52,150 nt of DNA from an uncultured Bacilli bacterium (GTDB lineage: Bacteria; Bacillota_I; Bacilli_A; RF39; UBA660). A model generated the notes under the pieces. It worked only from the letters and a program-made list of their open reading frames with translations, was not told the origin of the DNA and made no database searches. The position numbers were made by a program, and so were the translations under genes. The DNA lies in NCBI GenBank assembly GCA_947631045.1, contig CANRJV010000003.1, forward strand, positions 1 to 52,150, in the 5' to 3' direction. This document shows positions 17,931 through 26,836 of the stretch, piece by piece; position 1 is the stretch's first letter, and each line of letters opens with the position of its first letter.

Positions 17931-18610
17931 GAAAGTCCTCCTAAAATGAGAAGAATGGCGATTAAATTATGAAGAGAGTGAAAAGTAATATTAACCCATA
18001 TATTGTTTGAATCATGATATATTTTGGCAAAAGATGCTCCTAGGGCTCCATAAGGAATTATAAATAATAATTCTAATAAATTTTTACTTTCAATAACATT
18101 CATAACATGGATAGAGCCAAAAATTAATCCGGAGATAATTATATAAATCCAAGGATTTTTAAAAGTATCTTTTAAAGGGGCTCTAGTCATTAACTCTTCC
18201 GTAATCGGCGCAATAAAAATAGAAGAAATAATTATATAAGCAGGGTATATTTTTAGAAGTTCTCGATTGGCTTCTTCATTGGCTGGCATACCAATAAAAC
18301 TACTAATTATAATATTACTAACAATCATTATTAATAAACCAATTAACCAATAAGAATAATATTTTTTTAAATATTTTTGCCAATTTTTTTTAAAATCAGT
18401 AAAGTCCGGAACAATCTTACGTCTATATATAATAATGAAAACAGTCATAATAGCTAACTCTACTAAAATATAACTAAGATTAGCTAAAACTAAATTTTTG
18501 CTGGTTAAAAAATTATAAAAAATAACTTGAAGAAAAACTGCTAAAAAAAAGTAGAGTAAAATTAAACAAATTTGTTTAACAATATCACTAATAATTTTGC
18601 CTATATTCAT
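17927..18610 (-). CDS. CPBP (CAAX-type) family intramembrane protease
   Basis: The protein of 227 residues has about seven or eight membrane segments. The CPBP/Abi active-site motifs are present: EELMTRAPL (E-E-x3-R), FGSIHVMN (F-x3-H) and the last conserved block TFHSLHNLIAIL. Members are membrane metalloproteases, some used in bacteriocin self-immunity or maturation, but the substrate is unknown here. The ATG at 18610 has GGTG 7 bases upstream; longer starts lack a site. It is coupled to the metallophosphoesterase gene by an ATGA overlap. Confidence 0.85.
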   Translation of the reverse strand: MNIGKIISDIVKQICLILLYFFLAVFLQVIFYNFLTSKNLVLANLSYILVELAIMTVFIIIYRRKIVPDFTDFKKNWQKYLKKYYSYWLIGLLIMIVSNIIISSFIGMPANEEANRELLKIYPAYIIISSIFIAPITEELMTRAPLKDTFKNPWIYIIISGLIFGSIHVMNVIESKNLLELLFIIPYGALGASFAKIYHDSNNIWVNITFHSLHNLIAILLILGGLS

Positions 18611-18688
18611 TTTTAACACCCATCTTAAATATATCATAAAGCGCCTAAGTTATCAATCTATCATTTTTAAATTAACATACGTAAATAT

Positions 18689-18717
18689 TTACAAGTGCCC
18701 TTTAAAATTGGTATAAT
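18689..18717 (+). promoter_or_regulatory. Promoter of the ltaS operon
   Basis: TTACAA (18689-18694), a 17-base spacer and TATAAT (18712-18717), then AAAGGG before the ATG at 18739. Confidence 0.7.
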
Positions 18718-18738
18718 ATAAACTGAAAGGGTTAGAAA

Positions 18739-20760
18739 ATGAAAAAATTATCTCATTATCTAAAAAAAATAATATTAAATATTGTAAAATATGTTTATTC
18801 TAATAGACTTTTTTTATCATATACCTTTTTAGCGATTATTGGGACCATGGTTGTAAGACATTTTACCATTGGTAATTTCTGGGCTTATAAACCTTTAATT
18901 GCGGATATTGGTATGATTTTATTAATTGGATCTTTTGGTTATTTAGTTAAACCAAAAAATCAGTTTATATACTTTTTCTTTTGGCTTATCTTTTTTTCTT
19001 TAATTGAGATTATTAATTCTATTTATTATATGTTTTATGCCTCATTTGCTTCGATGGCAGAACTCGCTACAGTATCCCAACTAGAAACGGTAAGCGATTC
19101 AGTTTATACGCAACTTCGGGTAATAGATTTTCTTTATGTTTTAGAACCGGTAATCTTCTATTATATCCATAATTCTTTAAAAACTTCTCCTTATTATAAT
19201 TTAATTGGGAGAGTGGAAAAGAAAATGCCAATGTTCATTTCCACTTTATTAGTTTCTTTACTATTTATTGGTTATACTTTTGCTTCGGCTTCTAATTCTG
19301 ATTATAGTAGGCTTTCTAAACAATGGAATAGAGTATATATTGTGGAAAGATTTGGAATAATTATTTATCAAGGTAATGATGCAATTCAAACGATTATTCC
19401 TAAGCTTAGTAGTTTATTTGGCTATGATGATGCCTTAAATTTAATGAATGATTACTTTAATGATGAAGATATTAATTGGTATAATAACAATAATAAATAT
19501 ACAGGTATTTTAGAAGGTTATAATATTATTTATATTCATATGGAAAGCATGCAAAATTTCTTAATGGATTTAAGTTTCAATGGGGAAGAAGTAACTCCTA
19601 ATTTAAACAAATTATCTAAGGAAGGTATGTTCTTTAGTAACTTCTATCCGCAAGTTTCCATTGGTACTTCATCTGATGCTGAATTTATGACTTTAACCGG
19701 TTTACTGCCTTCAACTAATGGACCAATCTTTGTTAGTTATGCGGATAATACTTTTAGAGCATTACCCCAATTCTTAAAAGACCGAGGCTATTATACTTTC
19801 AGTATGCATGGTAACTATCAATCAATGTGGAATCGAAGTAATGTTCATCCAAGATTAGGGTATACAGATATGTATTATCGGGACTCTTTTGAGTTTAATC
19901 AAGATAGTAAAGATCCTAATAATACCGATTGGGTAGGTTTAGGAATTAATGATAAATTATTCTTCCAACAAGCAGTAGATAAATTAACAACAATTGAAGA
20001 TAGTTATAGTAATTATTTTGGAACCCTTATTACTTTATCTAATCACTCCCCATTTGCACCTAATCCGGCTTTCACTTTAAATATTAATGATTATTTCACC
20101 GATAGTTATGGTGAACAAACTAGTACATGTTATTTATGTGAAAGAGATGTTGGAAAATATATAGTTAGTGCCCATTATGCCGATGAAGCTTTAGGGGAAT
20201 TTATTGATTTAATTAAAAATTCTGACCATTTTAATAATACTTTATTTGTCTTCTATGGAGACCACGATGCTAAATTAAGTTATAAAGATATGAATTACTT
20301 ATATAATTATGACCCAATAACGGGTGAATTAAAAGATGAATATGATCCAACCTATGTTAATTACGATAGTTATGATCATCAATTAAATAAAAAGACACCA
20401 TTAATTTTCTGGACTAAAAATAGTAAATTAAAGAGTATTTTAAAAGGTGAAAATAGTAATATTATGGGAATGTATGATTTAGCTCCAACCCTATTTAATA
20501 TGCTTGATATTGATTATGATTATGTTTTAGGTCATGATATCTTTAATATTAAAGATAATAATATTGTTATATTCCCTAATGGTAATTTCTTAACTAAAGA
20601 AGTTTATTATAATAATTCTACTGGCGAATATAAAGAATTAAGAGGAGTAGTTGATGCCGAATTCTTAAATAAATCTATAGAGCAATCGGAAAGAGCCTTA
20701 GAAGTGGGCAATGCCATTATTACTTATGATTTATTTAATGAGAGAAAAAGGGATGATTAA
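18739..20760 (+). CDS. ltaS: Lipoteichoic acid synthase family (LtaS-type sulfatase fold)
   Basis: This enzyme polymerises glycerol phosphate from phosphatidylglycerol onto the LTA anchor. The 673 residues comprise five N-terminal membrane helices (to about 190) and an extracellular sulfatase-like domain. Visible active-site elements are Glu in YIHMESMQNF, the nucleophile Thr310 in IGTSSDAEF, and FYGDHD. The loop holding CYLCERD is unusual and may form a disulfide. The signature SNFYPQVSIGT and TGLLPSTNG are well kept. It is first of three close genes (spacings 2 and 4 bases) with an anchored unknown and an LCP protein, fitting an envelope polymer operon. Confidence 0.9.
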   Translation: MKKLSHYLKKIILNIVKYVYSNRLFLSYTFLAIIGTMVVRHFTIGNFWAYKPLIADIGMILLIGSFGYLVKPKNQFIYFFFWLIFFSLIEIINSIYYMFYASFASMAELATVSQLETVSDSVYTQLRVIDFLYVLEPVIFYYIHNSLKTSPYYNLIGRVEKKMPMFISTLLVSLLFIGYTFASASNSDYSRLSKQWNRVYIVERFGIIIYQGNDAIQTIIPKLSSLFGYDDALNLMNDYFNDEDINWYNNNNKYTGILEGYNIIYIHMESMQNFLMDLSFNGEEVTPNLNKLSKEGMFFSNFYPQVSIGTSSDAEFMTLTGLLPSTNGPIFVSYADNTFRALPQFLKDRGYYTFSMHGNYQSMWNRSNVHPRLGYTDMYYRDSFEFNQDSKDPNNTDWVGLGINDKLFFQQAVDKLTTIEDSYSNYFGTLITLSNHSPFAPNPAFTLNINDYFTDSYGEQTSTCYLCERDVGKYIVSAHYADEALGEFIDLIKNSDHFNNTLFVFYGDHDAKLSYKDMNYLYNYDPITGELKDEYDPTYVNYDSYDHQLNKKTPLIFWTKNSKLKSILKGENSNIMGMYDLAPTLFNMLDIDYDYVLGHDIFNIKDNNIVIFPNGNFLTKEVYYNNSTGEYKELRGVVDAEFLNKSIEQSERALEVGNAIITYDLFNERKRDD

Positions 20761-20762
20761 AA

Positions 20763-21380
20763 ATGCGCAAAAGATTTAGGGTGATGCTAAGGATTATTTT
20801 AGTTTTAATTGTTCTGATATCAATTGTTTTAGTGGCTTATCTCTTTGTTCCTCGTGAAGCCGAAACAGTTTATAAAGAAATAGATAAAATTGAAAAATAT
20901 GGCTATATTTTAGAAGATCGTGATTCAGAATTAATGCAAGATACTTTTTCTAAATTAAAGGATGTTTTAGCCAAAGATGAGATCGATTATAATTTATATG
21001 CCGAATATTTAAGTGAATTATTTATAATTGATTTATTTACTTTAGAAAATAAAAATAATAAATATGATGTTGGTGGTAAGGATTATGTTTTACCGGAGGC
21101 AGAAGAGAATTTTGAATTAAATGTTGAAGATACATTATATAAGTATTTAGAAAGTAAAGATGGTAATTCTAGGGGTGGAGAATATCCGCAAGTTACCAAT
21201 ATTAGTCTTACAAGTATAGAAGAGACAAAATATTCTTATAATAAAGAAGAAAGTGATGGTTATAAATTAATCCTGGAATGGGATTATGATAAGGATTTAG
21301 ATTATCCAAACAAAGGTGAAGTAATCGTGATGTTAAAAGATGAACACCTTTATGTAGTAAGTTATAAAGGAGTAGAATAA
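20763..21380 (+). CDS. Single-pass anchored extracellular protein, unknown
   Basis: The protein has 205 residues. One N-terminal transmembrane helix (about 8-27) is followed by an acidic, Tyr-rich ectodomain that begins helical (EKYGYILEDRDSELMQDTFSKL) and ends in beta-like segments (YKLILEWDYDKDLDYP, HLYVVSYKG). I do not recognise a family. It starts two bases after the ltaS stop and ends four bases before the LCP gene, with its own AAGGGATG-type site, so it is co-expressed with both. A helper role in teichoic acid or glycopolymer assembly is inference from context. Confidence 0.75.
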   Translation: MRKRFRVMLRIILVLIVLISIVLVAYLFVPREAETVYKEIDKIEKYGYILEDRDSELMQDTFSKLKDVLAKDEIDYNLYAEYLSELFIIDLFTLENKNNKYDVGGKDYVLPEAEENFELNVEDTLYKYLESKDGNSRGGEYPQVTNISLTSIEETKYSYNKEESDGYKLILEWDYDKDLDYPNKGEVIVMLKDEHLYVVSYKGVE

Positions 21381-21384
21381 AAAG

Positions 21385-23205
21385 ATGTTTAGAAGGTTAA
21401 AAAGACTATTATATACTAGTAGAAAAAATTTTATAATCTATTTAATTACAATAGTTCTTTTTATCCTTTCTTTTTCTTTATTTAGTTTATCATTAATTAA
21501 ATTAACAGGGATTGAAACTCTAGCCCGAATTTTAATTATTTTCTTTGTTGTTTTATATGGTATGTTTTATGCCTATAAAGGATATTTATATATGGTTAAT
21601 AAAAATAAAGTAAAATTCATTTTACTTACTTTTTTGACCTTTATAATATCCCTTATTCTACTTGTGGTCTTTTATGTTTTTAATACCGTTTATGGTGAAA
21701 TAGATAATTTAATGGAAAAAGATAATACAATTTATACTGGTTATTTAATTAGTCTAAAAGAAACAGAGAAGATTAAAAACGTTGGTATTATTGATAATGA
21801 AGAAGATGTTGAAGGTTATAAAATAGCTAAAGATATTATTAAAGATAAAAAACTAGATTATGAATTAAAAGATTATTCTTCTTACGAAGATATGTTATAT
21901 GATTTATATAATGGTATTATTGAAGGGGCTTTTGTTCAAAGTAATTATTTGGCTTATTTTAGCTCTAACGATGTTGATAATGTTTTCCATGATATTGAAA
22001 CCAAAACGAAAATTGTTTATAAGAAAAGTATCAAAGAAAAGAATAACGATTTAAGTTTAAAAAATAATAAAACTTTAAAAGAACCATTTACGATGCTTTT
22101 ACTAGGAGTGGATTCAACTGAAGATACAATGGATGCGGCAAGTTCATTTAATGGGGATACTTTAATGCTTGTTACTTTTAATCCTAATACTTTAAATGCA
22201 ACAGTCTTTAGCATTCCAAGAGATTTATATGTTCCTATCCATTGTCGTAAAGGTAAGGAAGCCAAGATAAATTCTTCTAGTGCAGGTGGTGTTACTTGTG
22301 TTATTGATACGATTAAAGATTTAACCGGTATTGATGTCGATTATTATGCTAAAATTAATTTCAAAGGTGTCGTTGATTTAGTCGAAGCCCTTGGAGGTAT
22401 TGATGTCGATGTAACTTATAAATTCTGTGAGCAGGATAGTAATCGCAGTTTTGTCAATATGATTTGTCTTGATAAAGGTTTCCAACATTTAAATGGAGAA
22501 GAAACCTTGGCTTATGCAAGACATCGTCATAGTCTTCCTGGCGGCGATTTACAAAGAATTCAAAATCAACAATTAATTGTCGAGGCTTTGGCTAAAAAAT
22601 TAATGACTTTAAATACTTTAACCGATTTCAAAGATATTTTAGGATCTATTAGTAAGAATGTAGTTACTAATTTATCTAGAGAGCAAATCCTTTCTAGTTA
22701 TAACATTTTAAAAGATGTAGTTATTAGTCTTTTAAAGGATAATGTGGCTATAACTGCCGAGAAAGCTTATTTAGAGGTTTACGATTTAAGAGTATATAAT
22801 CCGGGTTCTAATACCTATAGTGCGGCTTTAGGTTATTATGATAAAAGTTTAGATGACATTGTTCAAATGATGCGAATTAATCTAGAAAAAGAAAGTGCCA
22901 AACCAATTAAAGAGTTTAGTTTTGATGCTAATAGTGTATATGAAGTGAAAGTTGCAGGTAAAGGCTTAAAAGGAGAAATTAAAGATGAAATGGTTCCCGA
23001 TTTTACGGGTAAAATGGTAAGTGATGTAGAGTCTTGGGCAAGCGCGCGCAATATTGAAGTAAATATTGAATATGCTACTTCTGAAAATGGCAAATACAAT
23101 CCTGAGATTGAAGTTGGTTTAATCGCTTCTCAAAATATTAAAGCTAACTCAAGTATTAAAAATGTTAGTAGTATAACAATATATATTAATTCAGTTATTG
23201 AATAA
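21385..23205 (+). CDS. LytR-CpsA-Psr (LCP) family glycopolymer ligase with PASTA-like domain
   Basis: LCP enzymes transfer wall polymers from the undecaprenyl carrier to peptidoglycan. The 606 residues start with three membrane helices (about 15-110) and an accessory extracellular domain (about 130-205). The LCP catalytic domain contains MLLLGVDST, SIPRDLYVPI with the lipid-binding Arg, KINSS, VEALGGIDVDV, NGEETLAYARHRH and GDLQRIQNQQ. A single C-terminal PASTA-like domain follows (about 535-605: VPDFTGKMVSDVESWA, GLIASQNIKANSSI, SITIYI). Fusion of LCP and PASTA is uncommon and suggests peptidoglycan sensing by the ligase. It is last of the ltaS operon; GGAG precedes the ATG. Confidence 0.88.
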   Translation: MFRRLKRLLYTSRKNFIIYLITIVLFILSFSLFSLSLIKLTGIETLARILIIFFVVLYGMFYAYKGYLYMVNKNKVKFILLTFLTFIISLILLVVFYVFNTVYGEIDNLMEKDNTIYTGYLISLKETEKIKNVGIIDNEEDVEGYKIAKDIIKDKKLDYELKDYSSYEDMLYDLYNGIIEGAFVQSNYLAYFSSNDVDNVFHDIETKTKIVYKKSIKEKNNDLSLKNNKTLKEPFTMLLLGVDSTEDTMDAASSFNGDTLMLVTFNPNTLNATVFSIPRDLYVPIHCRKGKEAKINSSSAGGVTCVIDTIKDLTGIDVDYYAKINFKGVVDLVEALGGIDVDVTYKFCEQDSNRSFVNMICLDKGFQHLNGEETLAYARHRHSLPGGDLQRIQNQQLIVEALAKKLMTLNTLTDFKDILGSISKNVVTNLSREQILSSYNILKDVVISLLKDNVAITAEKAYLEVYDLRVYNPGSNTYSAALGYYDKSLDDIVQMMRINLEKESAKPIKEFSFDANSVYEVKVAGKGLKGEIKDEMVPDFTGKMVSDVESWASARNIEVNIEYATSENGKYNPEIEVGLIASQNIKANSSIKNVSSITIYINSVIE

Positions 23206-23231
23206 GCAGTTTAATTAAAGCTGCTTTTTTT
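23205..23231 (+). terminator. Terminator of the ltaS operon
   Basis: An 8-bp stem begins AGCAG and ends CTGCT with loop AATTA, followed by seven T. It overlaps the LCP stop codon. Confidence 0.8.
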
Positions 23232-23281
23232 GTCGAAAATTGGTGAAAAAATAGAAGTTTTGACAACGTTTGTCGAAAGTG

Positions 23282-23309
23282 TTGAAAAGAATAAAAATAT
23301 CCGTAAAAT
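23282..23309 (+). promoter_or_regulatory. Candidate promoter of the Rpn nuclease gene
   Basis: TTGAAA (23282-23287), a 16-base spacer and TAAAAT (23304-23309). Two copies of TTTGTCGAAA lie upstream (23229-23238 and 23269-23278). The predicted start site falls at the 5' arm of a hairpin over the ribosome binding site. Confidence 0.45.
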
Positions 23310-23313
23310 AGAG

Positions 23314-23328
23314 ACCTCGAAAAGAGGT
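23314..23328 (+). promoter_or_regulatory. Hairpin covering the Rpn ribosome binding site
   Basis: ACCTC-GAAAA-GAGGT forms a 5-bp stem. The 3' arm is the GAGGTGA site used for the ATG at 23335, so folding would hide it. Confidence 0.5.
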
Positions 23329-23334
23329 GAAATT

Positions 23335-24198
23335 ATGCCCACTATGGTGAATAAAAAATTTTATGATCTAAAATATGATTTAGTTTTTAAAAGTATTATT
23401 GTAGATGATAATGATTATACTATCATGAATAATATCTTGTCGGATATCTTAGAAAAAGAAGTAAAAGTCAAAAGATATTTAAATAGTGAATTAAAAATAA
23501 AGAATAAGAAAATAAAAGGAAAAAGATTAGATATAATTGCAGAGACAACCGAAGGAGTTCTAATAAATATCGAATTAAATATAAATTATGATAAAAATAT
23601 TAAAGAAAGGAATTTAAATTATTATGCTACATTATATACAGAAGGATTAGAAAAAGGAAATGAATATATAGAGATAAAAGAAATAATCCAAATCAATTTA
23701 AATTTTAATGAAGGGAAAAATAAGACTTTAAAAGAAGAATACTTACTTCGGAATAAAGCAGGAAAGATATTAGTGAAAAATTTTAGAATCATCAATGTGA
23801 ATATTGCAGGATATAAGGAAAAATGGTATGATAAAAATATCAAAGGAGATAAGAGACATATCTACTTAACAATGCTGGGATCAAATAAAGAAGAGATAAA
23901 AGAATTAGCGAAAAAAGATAAGAAAGTAAAAGAGGTGGAAGAAAAGATGTTAAAATTTAATGAAGATGGAACAATAACAAATTTAATGACACCAGAAGAA
24001 GAGGATGCCTTAATGGAGAGAATAATAAGAAGAAATGCTTACGAAGATGGAGTTAAAAAGGGTATGAAAATGGCATCTAAAGATACTATAAAAAATACTG
24101 CTATTTCGATGATAGAAAGAAACTATCCATTAAAAGATATTTCTGAAATAACAAAATTAAGTATAAAAGAATTAAAGAAATTGCAAAAAGAAAAATAA
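23335..24198 (+). CDS. Rpn/PD-(D/E)XK-type nuclease (recombination-promoting nuclease family)
   Basis: The protein of 287 residues belongs to the Rpn (YhgA-like, PDDEXK_2) family. The N-terminal part has FYDLKYDLVFKSII. The nuclease core is recognisable as KGKRLDIIAETTEGVLINIELN, giving the D-x(n)-E-x-N variant of the PD-(D/E)XK motif. Then comes RNLNYYATLYTEGLEKGNEYIEIKEIIQINL, typical of the family. The C-terminus (MTPEEEDALMERIIRRNAYEDG, then a helical HTH-like end) is the usual Rpn tail. The ATG at 23335 follows GAGGTGA. Codons are ATA and AGA rich compared with the neighbouring LCP gene, which suggests transfer. E. coli Rpn proteins are DNA nucleases stimulating recombination. Confidence 0.82.
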   Translation: MPTMVNKKFYDLKYDLVFKSIIVDDNDYTIMNNILSDILEKEVKVKRYLNSELKIKNKKIKGKRLDIIAETTEGVLINIELNINYDKNIKERNLNYYATLYTEGLEKGNEYIEIKEIIQINLNFNEGKNKTLKEEYLLRNKAGKILVKNFRIINVNIAGYKEKWYDKNIKGDKRHIYLTMLGSNKEEIKELAKKDKKVKEVEEKMLKFNEDGTITNLMTPEEEDALMERIIRRNAYEDGVKKGMKMASKDTIKNTAISMIERNYPLKDISEITKLSIKELKKLQKEK

Positions 24199-24245
24199 TA
24201 TACGGTTTAAAGGCTTTTTTATTTTTCATTTATTTATCACAATTA

Positions 24246-24254
24246 TGTTATACT
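24246..24254 (+). promoter_or_regulatory. Extended -10 promoter of the two-component operon
   Basis: TGtTATACT, then AGGTGG and the ATG at 24274, leaving a leader of only about 13 bases. Confidence 0.6.
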
Positions 24255-24273
24255 ATTTTTATAGGTGGTTTTC

Positions 24274-24933
24274 ATGAATATTTTAGTTGTTGATGATGAA
24301 GAACTAATAAGAAGTGTTATTAAAGAATATTTAAATCTTGATGGGTTTAAAGTTTATGAAGCAGAAGATGGTGAAAAAGCCATTGAGATAGTTAAAAATA
24401 ATTCTATAGATTTAGTTATTATGGACATTATGATGCCGAAAATGGATGGTTATACGGCTTGCAAAGAGATAAAAAAAGAACATGATATTCCTTTCATTAT
24501 GCTTTCAGCTAGAAGTGAAGAATATGACAAACTTATTGGCTTTGATTTAGGAATTGATGATTATGTAACTAAACCTTTTAGTCCGAAAGAATTAGTAGCA
24601 AGAGTTAAAGCCGTTATTAAACGAAATGCTAAAGAAAACACTTTAGTTTTGGCAGGTATTAAAGTCGATGATTTAGCCCATGAAGTTTATGTCGATGATA
24701 AGTTGATAATGTTAACTCCTAAAGAATATGATTTACTAAAATATTTAATAGAAAATAAAAATATTGCTTTGTCACGAGAAAATTTATTATCAAATATTTG
24801 GGGTTATGATTTTTATGGGGATGATCGGACAGTTGATACCCATATTAAAACTTTAAGAGCAAGATTAGGAAAATATCGGGATGTCATTAAAACCGTAAGA
24901 GGAATGGGTTATAAAATTGAAGATAAAAAATAA
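24274..24933 (+). CDS. OmpR/PhoB-type response regulator
   Basis: This two-domain regulator has 219 residues. The receiver domain has the acidic pair in VVDDEE, the phospho-acceptor Asp51 in VIMDIMMPKMDG, the conserved Ser/Thr in LSARSE and the Lys in DDYVTKPFSPKEL. The C-terminal winged helix (about 125-219) includes LTPKEYDLLKYLIEN, SRENLLSNIWGYDF and RTVDTHIKTLRARLG. The ATG at 24274 with AGGTGG upstream is preferred over a GTG 9 bases earlier that overlaps the site. The histidine kinase gene overlaps its end by 17 bases, so the pair is coupled. The signal sensed is unknown. Confidence 0.93.
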   Translation: MNILVVDDEELIRSVIKEYLNLDGFKVYEAEDGEKAIEIVKNNSIDLVIMDIMMPKMDGYTACKEIKKEHDIPFIMLSARSEEYDKLIGFDLGIDDYVTKPFSPKELVARVKAVIKRNAKENTLVLAGIKVDDLAHEVYVDDKLIMLTPKEYDLLKYLIENKNIALSRENLLSNIWGYDFYGDDRTVDTHIKTLRARLGKYRDVIKTVRGMGYKIEDKK

Positions 24934-26302
24934 GTTAAAAGGTATTGAATTTAAAACACTTTTATTTATCCTTTTATTTAATGTGGGGATAATTCTTTTT
25001 ATCTGGTTTTATATGTCAGTGGGCTATAATACATTATATAAAAAATTTCAAATAAGAAAATTAAATGAAATGGTTAGCATTTATACCCAAAGTAATGAAG
25101 ACACTTATGTTTTGTCGGAAAAACTAGCTTACGATAATGAAGTATGCATTAGTGTTTTTAATGAAGATAATGTAACATTTAATTATAATACAATGCAAAA
25201 TGGGTGTATGCTAAAAGATAGAAATAAAACATTAAATAAAATTATTAATGATTTTATTAGTTCCAAAGATATAAGTAACTATTACCAAATATTTAATCCT
25301 CTTACAAGAACAAATGGCATATTATATGCGATTAAAACAAATAATAAAAATGTTTTTATCTATAGTAATTTAGAGAGTGCTTCTAATTTTGTTAGAGTTT
25401 TTAAAGGTCAATTAATTTATTTTGTTTTTCTTATGATTGGTTGTTCTGTTTTAATATCTTTATTTATTGCCAAGAAAACTACGAAACCAATTAAAGAAAT
25501 AACTAAAAAAGCGAAAAATATTGGTTTAGGAAAATATGATAATAAATTTCCGAAAAATGGCGTTTTAGAAATTGAAGAATTATCTCAAACTCTTGAAGAA
25601 GTTCAAAGAGAATTAAAAAAGAGTGATGAAATTAAAAGAGATTTAATGGCTAATGTTTCCCATGATTTGAAGACACCTTTAACAATGATTAAAGCTTATG
25701 CCGAAATGATTAAAGATATTTCTTATAAGGATCCCCAAAAAATGCAAGAACATTTAAACATTATTATGGAAGAAGTTGATCGTCTTACTAATTTAGTTAA
25801 TGATATTTTAGAACTTTCCAAAGTTCAAAATAATGAATATCTTTATAATTATGAAAAATATGATTTAATTAAAGAAGTAAAAAAGATAATTAAAAGATAT
25901 GAAGTTATGGAATATTTAGAAAATTATAATTTTATTTTAGAAATGCCGAAAAAAGTTATAGTTAATGCGGATAAAGATAAAATTAATCAAGTTATCTATA
26001 ATCTTTTAAATAACGCTATTAATTATACTGGTAAAGATAAAGTCGTAAAAATAAAAATAACTAAAGAAGAAAAAGATTATTTAGTTGAAGTAATTGATAC
26101 TGGCAAAGGCATTAAAAAAGAAGAACTTCCTTACATATGGGATAAATATTATAAAAATGAAAAGAATCATCAAAGAAATATTGTTAGTACGGGTTTAGGT
26201 TTATCCATTGTTAAAGAAATTCTTAGTAAGCATAATTTTGAATATGGTGTAAATACCCAAATTAATAAAGGGTCGACATTCTATTTTAAGATACCTCTTT
26301 AA
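24917..26302 (+). CDS. Sensor histidine kinase
   Basis: The protein has 461 residues. Two membrane helices (about 12-35 and 165-187) flank an extracellular sensor of about 130 residues. A HAMP domain (TTKPIKEITKKAKNIG) follows, then the dimerisation/phosphoacceptor domain with His249 in VSHDLKTPL. The ATPase domain has the N box NLLNNAINYT, G1 DTGKGIKKEE, F-type YIWDKYYK and G2 STGLGLSIVKE. The likely start is TTG 24917, overlapping the regulator's end. It is the only start that keeps the first membrane helix, although its ribosome binding site is weak. The sensor has two Cys (EVCISVF and NGCML) that might pair. Confidence 0.92.
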   Translation: MKIKNKLKGIEFKTLLFILLFNVGIILFIWFYMSVGYNTLYKKFQIRKLNEMVSIYTQSNEDTYVLSEKLAYDNEVCISVFNEDNVTFNYNTMQNGCMLKDRNKTLNKIINDFISSKDISNYYQIFNPLTRTNGILYAIKTNNKNVFIYSNLESASNFVRVFKGQLIYFVFLMIGCSVLISLFIAKKTTKPIKEITKKAKNIGLGKYDNKFPKNGVLEIEELSQTLEEVQRELKKSDEIKRDLMANVSHDLKTPLTMIKAYAEMIKDISYKDPQKMQEHLNIIMEEVDRLTNLVNDILELSKVQNNEYLYNYEKYDLIKEVKKIIKRYEVMEYLENYNFILEMPKKVIVNADKDKINQVIYNLLNNAINYTGKDKVVKIKITKEEKDYLVEVIDTGKGIKKEELPYIWDKYYKNEKNHQRNIVSTGLGLSIVKEILSKHNFEYGVNTQINKGSTFYFKIPL

Positions 26303-26412
26303 AATTTCTTTTGTTCCTCACTAAATTAACATAAACATTCAGTATGATAATAATGTAAGGAGGAATGATAAAAGTTATAATATCTTAAATCTACAAACTC
26401 ACACTAAAAAAT

Positions 26413-26436
26413 AAAGGAACGATTATTGTTCCTTTT
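26413..26436. terminator. Terminator between the kinase and gtrA-like genes
   Basis: The stem AAAGGAAC/GTTCCTTT with loop GATTATT has T and A tracts on its flanks. It ends the glycosyltransferase operon on the - strand and may also stop transcripts from the + strand. Confidence 0.75.
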
Positions 26437-26836
26437 ACTTTTCAATAAATATTTTTCTTGTAATAAAGTTATATATCATGACAATAAATGTCGCAATAAT
26501 TTTGGCAATTAATTTATGAATTTGCATTAGTTCAACAGATAGATAAAGAATTAGAGAATTTAATATTAAGCCAATAACACTTAAAATAACAAAGATAATA
26601 AATTCTTTAGGCCCTTGCTTTTTCTTAACATCAAATACCCATTTAATACTTAAAATATAGTTAAAAATAACTGATAAGGTAAAAGATATTACGGAAGCGA
26701 TGATGTAATAAACATTAAAAGCCGAAATAAGGAGAGTATAAATACCATAGTCGATTAAAAAGGCAAGACCTCCTACGACGCCAAATTTCAGAATTTGTTT
26801 TATTAAATTATTATTTAGTAATTTTTTAATCATCAT
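26435..26836 (-). CDS. GtrA-like membrane protein
   Basis: The protein of 133 residues has four membrane helices and the GtrA pattern: FGVVGGLAFLIDYGIYTLL, then SVIFNYILSIKWVF, with basic loops. GtrA proteins are thought to help flip polyprenyl-linked sugars or to associate with GT2 enzymes. It overlaps the upstream GT2 gene by 11 bases, with GAGGAG just before two adjacent ATGs (26836 and 26833; either could be used). Its pairing with a GT2 and a DUF6020 protein fits a surface-sugar modification set. Confidence 0.85.
   Translation of the reverse strand: MMIKKLLNNNLIKQILKFGVVGGLAFLIDYGIYTLLISAFNVYYIIASVISFTLSVIFNYILSIKWVFDVKKKQGPKEFIIFVILSVIGLILNSLILYLSVELMQIHKLIAKIIATFIVMIYNFITRKIFIEK

Noticed and set aside
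26343..26388. TATGAT-like box, AAGGAGG and a seven-codon frame (MIKVIIS) after the histidine kinase gene
   Set aside because: The start codon is one base from the ribosome binding site, too close for normal initiation, and no good -35 box is present. It may be a relic, but I cannot support a gene.
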